Positions 1-10,000 of a stretch of DNA of 64,000 nt are shown piece after piece (position 1 is the stretch's first letter; the number at the start of each line of letters is the position of its first letter). The position numbers were made by a program, and so were the translations under genes. The notes beneath the pieces were generated by a model that saw only the letters and a program-made list of their open reading frames with translations, made no database searches and was not told where the DNA came from. The DNA is taken from the NCBI RefSeq assembly GCF_026151205.1, contig NC_087072.1, positions 10,764,169 to 10,828,168 on the forward strand. The letters run 5' to 3'. The stretch is from Bolinopsis microptera (Eukaryota; Ctenophora; Tentaculata; Lobata; Bolinopsidae).

Positions 1-529
1 GTACCTGGTACTGACTTATAACTTCTCTGAAAGTCCTCAAAACTTCCTGACATGACCACGTATCTGATATTATGAGCTCTTGTGGAAGGTCGCATGTTAA
101 TGTGGGAGTTTTTGAGTCCAACTGAATGGCAACGTGGTGTTCTCTGTTACTTTCGTCAGTGTGCCTCAAGATGACCTGCTTGAAGTCTTGGTCTATTGAT
201 TTAACACAGTCTGATGGTAGATTTGCGACTTGTTTGATGAGTATCAACAAGTGTTTACTATCCGTGGGACTAACTAGGATATCCTCTAGAAAAGTGACCA
301 AGTTTGCAACAAAAGATTCCAATGTTGCCGAATTTTCTACAATCTTTGCAAGTTTTGAAGGATATTTGTCGAATTCTAACTTGAGGTCATCGTCAAAAGT
401 CACTGCAGGAGGCTGACGATTATAGTCAACGGATATAAAATACTCGGAATTATCAGAAAGTTTAATGAAACCGGTAAGAGATTTTTTGGTGAGGGGCACT
501 AGTTGAGGCTGACTGGCTATTGTTACCAT
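1..529 (-). CDS. FANCL: FANCL, Fanconi anaemia E3 ubiquitin ligase, first exon (partial)
   Basis: On the minus strand an open frame runs from an ATG at 529-527 to the window edge (about 176 residues). The last bases (CAG then GTAC at the edge) could be a splice donor. The conceptual protein aligns by eye with the N-terminal half of FANCL: a start resembling QPQLVPLTKKSLTGF, and later NREHHVAIQLDSKTP and SWSCQEVLRTFREVI, matching the GREHLITLKLKAKYP and SWTPQSSLISIYSQF stretches of the vertebrate protein. These cover the ELF domain and the start of the DRWD/URD domain. The C-terminal RING would lie left of the window. FANCL is the catalytic subunit of the Fanconi core complex and monoubiquitinates FANCD2 and FANCI in interstrand crosslink repair in the nucleus. 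A plus-strand open frame at 126-416 is only its shadow. The assignment rests on recalled similarity of a divergent protein. Confidence 0.78.
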   Translation of the reverse strand, partial: MVTIASQPQLVPLTKKSLTGFIKLSDNSEYFISVDYNRQPPAVTFDDDLKLEFDKYPSKLAKIVENSATLESFVANLVTFLEDILVSPTDSKHLLILIKQVANLPSDCVKSIDQDFKQVILRHTDESNREHHVAIQLDSKTPTLTCDLPQELIISDTWSCQEVLRTFREVISQYQV

Positions 530-760
530 TCCACTTTTATGCCAACTCTGTACAGCATGCAAGTAAGCGTTCTAAAATTTGTAAGGCATGACCTCAGACC
601 TTATGTACTTTGGATAGATTAATTTAAATTGTGGATAAATAAAGAAATAAATACGGATCTTGAAATAACATTAATTTTTAATTAGCCGATGTCAAGTTTC
701 TAATATGTGATTTCACGTATGAAATTTTATATAAATACGATTCAGCCAGTCAAGGCTTAA

Positions 761-2159
761 GGGGACATACACCAAAACCTTTTTTGCCGGGACCCGGGAT
801 TTGACTTCATATTATGTAAGTATAGACTACAACTGTAAGATATGAGGCATTGAAAAAATTTTTTGAGAGTACGCACTTTCGAAAAAAAAATTATTTTCTT
901 TTTCGAAAATTTTGAAAATTTTGAGAAGTCTGTCGCTGTAATACCGATATTTTAGTCATTTTAAAAGTTTTTTGGCTGATTTTTTTACTGAACTTTACTT
1001 ACAATCCGGGCAAGAAGCCTCTCAAAGGATTATACAAATATTTAATAAATGACGAAGTTGCAGACTGAACAAGGTCGAAAAATTGAAATTAAAATTGTTG
1101 CAAAAAATCAAAGTTCTACATTTTACCAATCACCCAGGTCATGAGATATCGCTTCAAAAATTTTTGTGAGTGTAGCTGATGATCATATCCTACTTTTTTG
1201 GAACAGGATTTCTCTCAGTTTTGAGTTTTAAGGCATGAAATGTGGCTTCAAACGACTTAGTAAAATTCATCGTAAAAAAGGGCCAAACGTGTTAGATTTA
1301 AGGCTTAAAATGCCTATAACTCAAAAAGTGTCAGTTTTTTTGAAATAATTTTTACATAATCGTAATCACCTTGATAAGACGAATCTTTTAGTACCAAATA
1401 GGTGATTTTAGAAGACAAATTGTCTTAAATAATTTTTTAGCTCGAACACAAGGGTCCCTTTCATCAATTTTGTACTAATTGTACACATTTTTTTACAAAT
1501 TTTGTGTCTTCAAATATTATAAATTTGGTACTAAAAGATTCGTCTTATCAAGATGATTACGATTATGTAAAAATTATTTCAAAAAAACTGACACTTTTTG
1601 AGTTATAGGCATTTTAAGCCTTAAATCTAACACGTTTGGCCCTTTTTTACGATGAATTTTACTAAGTCGTTTGAAGCCACATTTCATGCCTTAAAACTCA
1701 AAACTGAGAGAAATCCTGTTCCAAAAAGTAGGATATGATCATCAGCTACACTCACAAAAATTTTTGAAGCGATATCTCATGACCTGGGTGATTGGTAAAA
1801 TGTAGAACTTTGATTTTTTGCAACAATTTTAATTTCAATTTTTCGACCTTGTTCAGTCTGCAACTTCGTCATTTATTAAATATTTGTATAATCCTTTGAG
1901 AGGCTTCTTGCCCGGATTGTAAGTAAAGTTCAGTAAAAAAATCAGCCAAAAAACTTTTAAAATGACTAAAATATCGGTATTACAGCGACAGACTTCTCAA
2001 AATTTTCAAAATTTTCGAAAAAGAAAATAATTTTTTTTCGAAAGTGCGTACTCTCAAAAATTTTTTTCAATGCCTCAGATCTTACAGTTGTAATCTATAC
2101 TTACATAATATGAAGTCAAATCCCGGGTCCCGGCAAAAAAGGTTTTGGTGTATGTCCCC
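761..2159. mobile_element. Fold-back MITE, near-perfect 640-bp arms, TTAA target duplication
   Basis: Positions 761-1399 and 1523-2159 are reverse complements of each other with only scattered mismatches, separated by a spacer of about 123 bp. The element starts GGGGACATACACC and ends GGTGTATGTCCCC. It is flanked on both sides by TTAA (757-760 and 2160-2163), so it looks like a clean insertion with a TTAA duplication. TTAA duplications are typical of piggyBac and Kolobok; a purine-rich 5'-GGG end fits Kolobok better. No transposase reading frame is visible, so it is non-autonomous. High arm identity implies recent insertion or arm homogenisation. Confidence 0.9.
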
Positions 2160-2464
2160 TTAATAGTTAGTACACTATTCAAGAATAAAACAATGTTTCG
2201 TCACGATAAACAAACATTCTAATAAATAGACTCAACAGGGTAAAAACCGACACGTAAATTACAGAAGGAAGATATCATGGTAAAACTTTCAGTAAAATAT
2301 ATTACCAAGTATGAAAATGTATAAATTTAAGGAATTACGAATTACGAAACCAGGTAAATTTTTTCATATATTTTATCTGCATAACGAACCATACCATGAA
2401 ACAATCATATTATTAGAGCATTTATAAAACGAGGACTCTACTTTCAACGGGACACTAAGAAAAG

Positions 2465-2916
2465 CTAAGCCATCTTCTGGAGGTCCCCCTTCTTGAAGGC
2501 TCGCTCCACATCATCTCCTCCTCCAATGAACTTGCCGTTAATCCAGACACGGGGTACACTCCGTGCACCGGTCAGCTTCTTGCAGTAGTCCTGTATAGCG
2601 TCCATCTCCGACATGTCCTCTATCTCTAATATCTTTGCATCTTTTATTCCTGTGAGTTGGGTTTTTTTTAATTACTCTGATTATTATAAAAGTGTAAACA
2701 CATGTTGTATTCGTGACAAACAATTTTAACTGTCATAGGATATCGAGTAATCTACAAGTTAATTATAGATATTATGATGATTAAGATATTATGATGGTTA
2801 CACTCACCAGCTTGGTTGAGGTATTTCTTAGCCTTGGTACAGAAAGGGCAGTAAGTTTTACTGATCACAAACACCTTGTTCTCCTTGATACCACTATCTA
2901 CAATTTGTTGAGCCAT
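2465..2916 (-). CDS. Glutaredoxin (dithiol CPFC type), two exons
   Basis: Exon 1 is 2808-2916 (ATG at 2916-2914) and exon 2 is 2465-2649 (stop TAG at 2467-2465), joined across a GT-AG intron in phase 1, giving about 97 residues. Exon 1 carries KVFVISKTYCPFCTKAK, with the active-site CPFC (usual form CPYC). Exon 2 carries the TGARSVPRVWING stretch with the cis-proline VP motif and the GGGDD glutathione-binding loop. These are the hallmarks of class I glutaredoxins, which use glutathione to reduce protein disulfides and mixed disulfides in the cytosol. There is no targeting extension, unlike its neighbour at 3504-4245. The two share the KVFVISK, CPFC and TGARSVPRVWI stretches, so they are tandem paralogues. 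Confidence 0.92.
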
Positions 2917-3503
2917 GGTGCTGTGATTTGCAGAACTGCTGGTCGCACCTATCGTGATTCTTGAGCTAGGTTTGATTTAAATCTTATTATATATTGAAAT
3001 TGGGGTAATACCTTTTGAGATGAAATAATGATGCTTGTACTTGGTTTGCTTATTCAATGAAATCATTGCGACAGGAAAATAAAACTATGAAAATGTTATA
3101 AATAATCTATTCTGAAAATATTTCATCTCCAGGTTAAAACAAACATTCTATTTGATAATACATTTCATTAGCGCACTAAAATTTACTACTAATTTATATA
3201 GCACTTTCTATAAATTAAAAACAAATCACACAAAAACGATACAAAATGAAATAAACATAGCATGATAAATAAATTAAAAGATTGAGATTTATTCAAGAGG
3301 GTCAGTACTCAGTAATTCAATCTAGTTGTAGAACTGGCCACCATACAGCAGCTAGATACACAAAGCTAATCCAGATTTATAAGAGGCATCGTATTACAAC
3401 ATTTAATCAAGAACTTTCACCCCGTTCTCATTTAATTGTAACTAATTATAACTTATTATAACTAATTATAACAGTCACTTAAATAAAACAATGCAAGTTA
3501 TGT
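2917..3503. other. Intergenic, between two tandem glutaredoxin genes
   Basis: AT-rich sequence with no supported gene. It must contain the promoter of the 2465-2916 glutaredoxin and the 3' untranslated region of the next gene. No distinct motif stands out apart from short TAACTAATTATAAC-type repeats near 3430-3470. Confidence 0.5.
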
Positions 3504-4245
3504 TCACAAAGTTCCGTCTTTATACGCTTTCTCTACAGCATCAGCTCCTCCAACTAATTTCTGGTCAATCCAGACTCGCGGTACAGACCGGGCACCAGTC
3601 AGCTCCTTACAGTAGTCCTGAATATCAGTACAGTCCTCCCTGCTCTCTATCTCCACCACTGACGCTTCTAGACCTGGATATTTATATGTTTGATATTCGT
3701 TGATTATTCGTTATTGATCCTGTGAAATAACTAGACTACACATATTTGACGTAGAGGACATCATAATTAATAATAAATAAATACTAAACATGAACGAAAT
3801 GATTTACGACCTAAGCTAGGGGGATAAAATATCAAATCCATCAGGACATCAGGTTAAGATTATGATAATAATAAATGAATGATATTCTTCTAATTTTATA
3901 ATGTAAAAAAATATCAAATGTAAGTTATTGTGATTACATCAAAAATAGTTGAAACCTGCAAATTTGAGGATTGCTTTGGCTTTCAAACAGAAAGGGCAGT
4001 ACACTTTACTGATCACAAATACTTTGTTATCTCTTATTCCATTATCAACCAATGCCTTTGCAGCTTGCGAATAGGTCCTGAAATGTAATTATTGTACTTA
4101 AAGCTAAAAATGGATTTCAGATTTAGTTAAGAAAGAAAAGGGGGCTATTTACGAAACAAAGAACGAAAAAAAAACGAACAAACCTTGATGTAATATGTAA
4201 TTGTGTAGATAATCTAAATAAGGAGTGTGTCATTCTAAGAGCCAT
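3504..4245 (-). CDS. Glutaredoxin with mitochondrial presequence, three exons
   Basis: Exons are 4184-4245 (ATG at 4245-4243), 3956-4077 and 3504-3673 (stop TGA at 3506-3504). All introns are GT-AG and the sum is 354 nt, giving 117 residues. Exon 1 encodes an arginine- and hydroxyl-rich, acid-free start (MALRMTHSLFRLST) typical of a mitochondrial import sequence; this is absent from the neighbouring paralogue. Exon 2 has KVFVISKVYCPFCLKAK with the CPFC redox centre. Exon 3 has the TGARSVPRVWI cis-proline region and a GGAD glutathione-binding loop. It probably serves as the mitochondrial dithiol glutaredoxin (GLRX2-like). Localisation is inferred only from the presequence. The plus-strand open frame at 3491-3703 is a shadow of exon 3. 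Confidence 0.9.
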
Positions 4246-4616
4246 TCTGCTGGGATATGAAATTTTTATAGACCACTGCTAGGAACTACATATTATTGGG
4301 AACCTAGTTTCAATACAATATTGACATATTTACATATAACACTCAATAATGAAATGACGATCAAGATAAGAATATTTTGTAATGGTTCAGACTGTATCGA
4401 ATGTCTTAGAAGAACGCAAGAAAAAGCACATAATAAAATGTAAAAGATCAAAATAGTATGTCAAACTGTGTTAAAATAAATTAAGATAATAAATAACCCA
4501 GTTATTATTGCATATATGGTAGTTACTGTATTAAAACACTCAGCAGCAGGTAGTTTCCCTGGTTTAAAAATAGTTTTCCGATAACCTTATGAAAAGTGTG
4601 ATAACAGAATTTTACT
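4246..4616. other. Intergenic spacer, mitochondrial glutaredoxin to UTP6
   Basis: AT-rich spacer without a supportable gene. It holds the upstream region of the minus-strand glutaredoxin and the 3' untranslated region of UTP6. Confidence 0.45.
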
Positions 4617-6254
4617 CTACAATAAGGTTGCAACCTGTGCTTCAGACAAACTGTTTCTGCATTTCCACAACACAGATGATATCTGTTCTGGACAATTCTT
4701 TTGACAGAACTCTAAATACATTTTCCAATTCTTAGTTGTATTGAAATGCGTGGTCAGGAGATTAAATGAGCGGCAGACTTGTTCCACATTTGTCCCATCC
4801 ACCATTTCGTAATTCAACATGGCAACAACAGCATTTTCGGGTACAGTGTGCAAGTTTTGAAGATCTTTAAATACTTTTCTAGCATTCTCCAACCCAGATG
4901 ATGTGCAGACATACTGTAGATATTGGGTAATAAGAGGGGAAGCAAAGGTCTCCTTCATAACTTCATCCCATTTTGCTCTGCATTTGGCTGGGTCAGTAAA
5001 GGACAAATTGGTGAGATATTCAGATAGTATGTCAGGATCGTCTGGTAGAGCAGAGAGTGCATCTTCTAGGTCTTTGCTGGGATCATCTGAGAGATTAAGA
5101 ATCTTGTAGAGCCATAAAGATTTAATCTTTGGGTATCTCTTTAGAGCAACGTCATATATTCTGGGGAGAAAATCGGCTAAATTGTTTGCAATCATCTTAT
5201 CTCCAAGAAAGATTACTGTATCTGGGCTGCCAATTGAAAGTTCATCAAGGCTTTTGTTCATAAATTCCATCATCATTTGTCGTATATCTCCAAGCTTCTC
5301 GGTGAACGTGATCATGAACAAAACTATATCTTTTAGACATTCAAATGTTTGAATTGTGTTGTATGCTGTCTGTAAGATACTTTGGGCTTTAGCAACATCT
5401 TTAGTGACTACGAATTCAGCTAGGCAGACCCACAAAGATGAATTGTCGGGAGATTGTTTTAGGGCAGCTTCAAACAAGAATTTCATGAGCTCATCTCCAT
5501 TAAATTCTAACTTTCCGACAACATCAGTAAATCCAGACAGAGTTTGAGAAGTCAGATTAATGGAACTGAGAGCATTTTTGAACACAATCCTTGCAGTCTT
5601 GAAGTTCATAAAATCATCCGTGGCTGCAAGAGCAGAAGGTTTATCACATGCATCCATGATTTGTCTGCGTTTTTGAAGTTTTTCAACATGTAAAACTTCA
5701 AGGCGGAAATATTCTGTCCACAATTCAGCAGAGTCTGAATTAAACTTTAACGCTTGCAGAAAAATCGATCGTGCAGCTGATATATTCTTATTCACCTCCA
5801 TCTCATTTTTGGAACTCATAATCCATAACTGAACACAATTGGGGTTTTGTTTCAGGGCTTCAACAAAAGCTAGGCCAAGTGATCGGGTACTTGAAACCTG
5901 TTTGCAGTATTGAATGTATCGAATCCAAAGAGGCACATCACTCTTGTATTTTCTCAGACATTTCTGAAAAATGAAATGAATACGCTGCAAGCTTCTATAT
6001 CTGGCTCCCTCACTGACATCATTTAAACCAAGTTGGAGGATTCTTGATTGCTTAAGTTTTTCAAGCTTGAGCTCAAAATCAATGAATCGAAGAAAATCCT
6101 GTTTCTTTGAAATGCGCCGTCGCATTTTATACTCAAAGTCTGTTCTAGTTTTAATAACTGATTTTCCCTCAACTGATGACAAAACACCTAGTTGCTGAAG
6201 TTCGTAAACCTCAGGCAACATCTCTTCGATATGACTTTGAACAACTTCAGCCAT
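4617..6254 (-). CDS. UTP6: UTP6, small-subunit processome / U3 snoRNP component, intronless
   Basis: A single uninterrupted frame of 545 residues starting MAEVVQSHIEEMLPE. Its first 80 residues match the U3 small nucleolar RNA-associated N-terminal domain of UTP6 (human start MAEIIQERIEDRLPE), with ELQQLGVLS, DFEYKMRRR and DFLRFIDFELKLEKL. The rest is built of HAT (half-a-TPR) repeats, seen as LWIRYIQYCKQ, LWIMSSKNEMEVN, LWTEYFRLEVLHVEKL and later copies. UTP6 belongs to the nucleolar SSU processome needed for 18S pre-rRNA cleavage. Length is close to the family norm (about 600). The absence of introns in a gene usually split in animals is notable. The start is chosen because it aligns with the family N-terminus. 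Confidence 0.93.
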   Translation of the reverse strand: MAEVVQSHIEEMLPEVYELQQLGVLSSVEGKSVIKTRTDFEYKMRRRISKKQDFLRFIDFELKLEKLKQSRILQLGLNDVSEGARYRSLQRIHFIFQKCLRKYKSDVPLWIRYIQYCKQVSSTRSLGLAFVEALKQNPNCVQLWIMSSKNEMEVNKNISAARSIFLQALKFNSDSAELWTEYFRLEVLHVEKLQKRRQIMDACDKPSALAATDDFMNFKTARIVFKNALSSINLTSQTLSGFTDVVGKLEFNGDELMKFLFEAALKQSPDNSSLWVCLAEFVVTKDVAKAQSILQTAYNTIQTFECLKDIVLFMITFTEKLGDIRQMMMEFMNKSLDELSIGSPDTVIFLGDKMIANNLADFLPRIYDVALKRYPKIKSLWLYKILNLSDDPSKDLEDALSALPDDPDILSEYLTNLSFTDPAKCRAKWDEVMKETFASPLITQYLQYVCTSSGLENARKVFKDLQNLHTVPENAVVAMLNYEMVDGTNVEQVCRSFNLLTTHFNTTKNWKMYLEFCQKNCPEQISSVLWKCRNSLSEAQVATLL

Positions 6255-7295
6255 CTTGGTTTTTGGTCTACCCTAGAATGTATGGATGGTTTAAATTATA
6301 ACACAATATTTTAAAATATACATAGTTTCAAATAATAGGAAAACAGTCATATACAATATTAGATTAGTGTCTGGACATAACAGTTACACACAGGGCCTCA
6401 TGTATGTAATGTGTCACAGGCGACAGCAAACAAAAACGGAAACTTATAAAATTGGTGAAATAAGACACCACACGAGTACAATCTCAGCCGCGCAGCGCAG
6501 TGTAATGGCACTAGCAGTCGATAGTTAAAATTGCAGGTTGTCCTGGACAACCTAGGACAACTTGATCATATAGATTAAGAGTACGTTGATGTGCTTTGTA
6601 CTTGTTTGCAATTAACTGAGTGTTAAAACTGCGCGGCGCGGCTGAGTTGTCCGAACGAGAATTGAACACCCGACAACACGATTGATCATGCATGCGCTTA
6701 CAATCGACCGTTTGAGTAAAATAAAGATCTTTTTCGCGGGGGCGCCAACAGGCAACGTTACACCACTATACAAATGAAGGGCTGGTCTCAAGTTCCCAAG
6801 GTGTCTACCACTCTCTGGGCATTTCCCCAGTTTGTTAGCAGAAAAAATTACCAATTATGAGCTTGTTCTACAAAAACAATCTCCTTTACTCATTTCTTTT
6901 TACCTTGACAGAATGAAATGGCCATCCCCTAATGCTCTTGTGGTTATGAAGAACATACTGCAATTCATTCACTGACCAGTTTTAGCCATGTTGACGTGTT
7001 TTAGCCATGTTCATATCTTATTAGTATTGTCAACGAGTTCTTTAATCTGAAAGAGCTGGACAATTCACATTTTGTGATCCTAAACTGGTCCAGAGATCCA
7101 AAATTCATCCAAGTCTACTATGTAATGGAAGTGTAAGTAATGATGAGCTCAAGCTTAGAAGGAAGATCTGTATTTATACGAGTCCCACCCACGCCTAGCT
7201 GGGGTATCCAACCCCTATACTAAACGGCCGATGCTCTAGCCATTGGTATGTATGCAGCCTTACTCAGGCCTGTAATAAATGGGGAGACCCTCTTT
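6255..7295. other. Noncoding region with a GC-rich inverted repeat and a tRNA-like stretch
   Basis: No gene is supported. A GC-rich arm at about 6485-6502 (TCAGCCGCGCAGCGCAG) is inverted at about 6630-6647 (CTGCGCGGCGCGGCTGA), a small MITE-like pair. On the minus strand around 7185-7250 the sequence reads TGGCTAGAGCATCGG and then GGGTTGGATACCCC, loosely like the A and B boxes of a tRNA-derived SINE head. No cloverleaf can be made convincingly. Confidence 0.4.
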
Positions 7296-7400
7296 AGTCT
7301 ATGGAATAAACGCCATGAGTTGGCACGGAATTTTTTGTGCCTGAGTTTGATAAATTGGGTACCAAAAGTTACCTCTAACTGTAAATAATAACAAAAAACA
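7296..7400. repeat. Stray arm of the 8.5-9.2 kb fold-back family
   Basis: AGTCTATGGAATAAACGCC followed by ATGAGTTGGCAC and, further on, TTGATAAATTGGGTACC is the approximate reverse complement of the right end of the fold-back at 8462-9163. It shares the outer arm but lies 1.1 kb further left, so it is either a fragment of a second copy or a remnant separated by insertion of 7.4-8.46 kb. Confidence 0.65.
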
Positions 7401-8461
7401 CAGCCGATTTTCTTTTATGGATGACCCTTCAATTTCCCAATCACGATCCGTAATGGCGTATTTTGGTTGACGATGTCAACCCATCGAGATCGTTGTTCTG
7501 CGAAGCAGAGCAACGATCGACGATGCATCGACGATGCATTCGATGCGAAGCAAGAATGCTAGTTCGCGCGGAGCGTCGAAGCGGCGAAGTCCTCCAATGG
7601 CGTATTTTATTGTATTCCATATAACCTGGGCACCTCAGGTTATACTGTTTAAGCAAAAAGATATGGCGAAGTTACAGGCCGAGCTTAAAACTTATTGTTT
7701 TATTGAATGCTAACTGCAAAATAATATAAATAGTAGCAAGACCCAATATAAAAACAACCTTTCAAAAACTCAATATATTCCCCATCTCAAATATTGGGAG
7801 AAACATTTCAAACAGTATACACCATATATGCAATAAATTAAGTCAAGTGATGCAATTGGCGAAGAACAATGTTACATGGGGACCCCAGGCTATTATGTTC
7901 AAAACATAACAAATTTGGCGGTATGACAGGCTAAGCGCCTGTTTTAAAATTATTCTGCTCCTGAAATCTTGGCTCTAGTAATTAATAAATGTGATATGTA
8001 ATTGTTAGATAACAGTGAAACAAATTTATTTTTGGTGAAACAAATTTATAATTTCATCCTTTATTTTACAAATATATTATAATGATATTTATAAGCCTGA
8101 GTTTTGAGAATTTTTATTTTAAAATATTCATATTTCTATTTAAAATTCAATTTTATGTATAAATCAATAAATGGTCACCAAAGCCGCGCATTCCTAAAAA
8201 CAGGAGTAACAAGGATTGACATCTTGAATCAATGTATGTCACGTTAAAACCAACTTCAATTGTAGGTTTATAACTTTTTAGGACGCGCGCCGAGTTGGAC
8301 TCGTCGACGGTAATATTTTCGGAGTATCACCCGTTAAAACTTCAATCGATGTATTTTCGGACGCTGATTCCGAATCACCCCATGACATAGAGTTTGCTTT
8401 AAGTAGAGCCCTCTCGCTTGCAGTAACGCACGACCGCGTGAAAGAAGCGCGTCACGCAGTA
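7401..8461. repeat. Repeat-rich noncoding block
   Basis: No gene. It includes a palindromic GATGCATCGACGATGCATTCG patch near 7515-7545. Around 7738-7800 a stretch containing CTCAAATATTGGGA is the reverse complement, at about 90% identity, of 12384-12460. A stretch near 7970-8000 (CTTGGCTCTAGTAATTAA) is repeated in diverged form near 10400. These mark dispersed repeat families scattered over 7-12.5 kb. Confidence 0.55.
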
Positions 8462-9163
8462 TAGTCAGTGTAAAAAGCGCCAAGTGCGAGCACAGAACTT
8501 TTTTTCTCCGATTTCGATAAATTGGTACCAAAATGTGTGTAAAAATGTGAATAAAATAAATCCACCGTGTAGCAATTTTCGCTAAAAATGCTACACGGCG
8601 ATTGTTCGCCGCGCGTTGATACATGTTACGTATCACAAATACGCGCGCGAAAAGTGGCATGCAACGTATGTCAAGCCGCGTTTTTTTGGCCTATAACTTT
8701 CACATTTTCAGTTATTATCACATACTTAGTATGGCATCGTAATCAGCTCATCGAGACGAAACTTTTAGTACTAATATTTCAAGATTTAAAGGAAAATTAT
8801 TTTCAAAATTTTTAAATCTGAACAAAAGGGTGAAATTTTGAAAAATTTTTGAAAAATTTGGTGCTTCAGATAGTATAATTTTGGTACCAAAAGTTGCGTC
8901 TGACTAAGCGCATTACGATGCTGTAATAATTATTTCAAAATATTTAATATTTTAGGAGTAATAGGCATTTTAAGCAATAAATTACCCATTTTTCGTCCTT
9001 TGTACATTCTAGTAATGCACAGGAGGCCCACATATAGCTCGATGTTATTTTGCTACACGGTGAATTTGCATTATTCACACTTAGAGGCAACTTTTGGTAC
9101 CAGTTTTATCAAAATCAGAGACAAAAAGTTCTGTGCCAACTCATGGCGCTTATTACATAGACT
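8462..9163. mobile_element. Fold-back element of about 700 bp
   Basis: The left side (TAGTCAGTGTAAAAAGCGCC, then GCACAGAACTTT, GATAAATTGGTACC, CACCGTGTAGCA) is mirrored on the right (TGCTACACGGTGAA, GGTACCAGTTTTATC, AAAGTTCTGTGCC, GGCGCTTATTACATAGACTA). The inner arms around 8755-8775 and 8880-8910 also pair. It shares motifs with the 761-2159 element (AGTACCAAA / TTGGTACTAAA near the centre, ATAGGCATTTTAAGC), so the two are distant relatives. No transposase is visible. Confidence 0.7.
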
Positions 9164-9256
9164 AGTACGCGTAGACACATGGTTATGTGAAACATAAAGT
9201 TAAAATGCTCCCCTGACGAGATATTGGCGAAAAACTGTCTCGATCAAGTAACATTA

Positions 9257-9304
9257 CACTCTGTTTAACTTTTAACAGTCTCAGTTGAAAAGTTAAACAG
9301 AGTG
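9257..9304. repeat. Perfect hairpin, 17-bp stem
   Basis: CACTCTGTTTAACTTTT and its exact reverse complement AAAAGTTAAACAGAGTG are separated by about 14 bases. It lies in a noncoding region between two repeats. It could be a MITE tip or chance; no function is assigned. Confidence 0.7.
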
Positions 9305-9391
9305 AGCTCCACAAATCCTAAGTTTCCACCCAAAACATCAAGGCAACTAATTGAAACCCTATTCCTAAGCTTTTTCTACTACCAACAACAT

Positions 9392-9632
9392 AATGAATAA
9401 ATTTCTTCATTTATTGGACATGTAGTTAGAATGCCAGACTCTAGACTACCGAGGTTTCTGTTGAACTGGAAGCCAAATTATGGAAAGAGGTCAAGGGGCT
9501 AAGTTTACAGGTGTTGAAAACATCGACAACGACACAACAGAAGCTTTGGCCACCAACCGAGTACTGCAGTGGAGACATATGTTACGCCGCCAACGCAATG
9601 TGTGTGATGCAGGCCACTCCAACGACTAGGAG
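9392..9632 (+). pseudogene. C-terminal remnant of a non-LTR retrotransposon ORF
   Basis: In one frame the sequence reads FIGHVVRMPDSRLPRFLLNW and then PNYGKRSRG before a stop. After a frame change it reads ATNRVLQWRHMLRRQRNVC. The GHV.RM...R.P..LL.W...GKR.RG pattern is the classic C-terminal tail of endonuclease/reverse-transcriptase polyproteins of non-LTR elements. Stops and frameshifts show it is dead. An AATAAATAA stretch follows near 9670-9680. Confidence 0.7.
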
Positions 9633-9766
9633 GAGACTTTACCATGTATGTACATGTAACATTTATTGTAAATAAATAAAAAATTATATTTGAACAATAA
9701 ATTGTAATAAGATTTATATGCATGTGAAAAGGTAGCTACCATGGCTACCTCGTTTACTTCTTTTAA

Positions 9767-9786
9767 GGGGGGGGGGGGGGGGGGGG
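9767..9786 (+). repeat. Run of 20 guanines
   Basis: An uninterrupted (G)20 tract is directly visible, with G-quadruplex potential. The exact length in the assembly may be unreliable because such runs are error-prone. Confidence 0.9.
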
Positions 9787-10000
9787 CCAATGTGCAATGT
9801 TTCCTGCATCAATCAATGGTATTGTACCACAGGCATAAAATCCCATGGCAGGTGGGTCACCTTGTGTAGTCCCTCCTTCACTAAAAATATGATCATCTCC
9901 TCCTGCAATGAACAGTCTAGCAGGCATTCTGTGGGTGTTCATTATGGGCTAGATTGTAGATAAGATGTTTTCTACAATCAAAGTTAAGGGGGGGAGCCAA

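Noticed and set aside
126-416. Plus-strand open frame of 96 codons
   Set aside because: It is antisense to the FANCL exon, whose protein similarity is clear.
6611-6854. Minus-strand frame near the GC-rich inverted repeat
   Set aside because: It overlaps the repeat arms and has no similarity; likely chance.
7185-7260. Possible tRNA or SINE head on the minus strand
   Set aside because: A- and B-box-like stretches are present, but no acceptor stem or anticodon arm can be paired, so no RNA gene is called.
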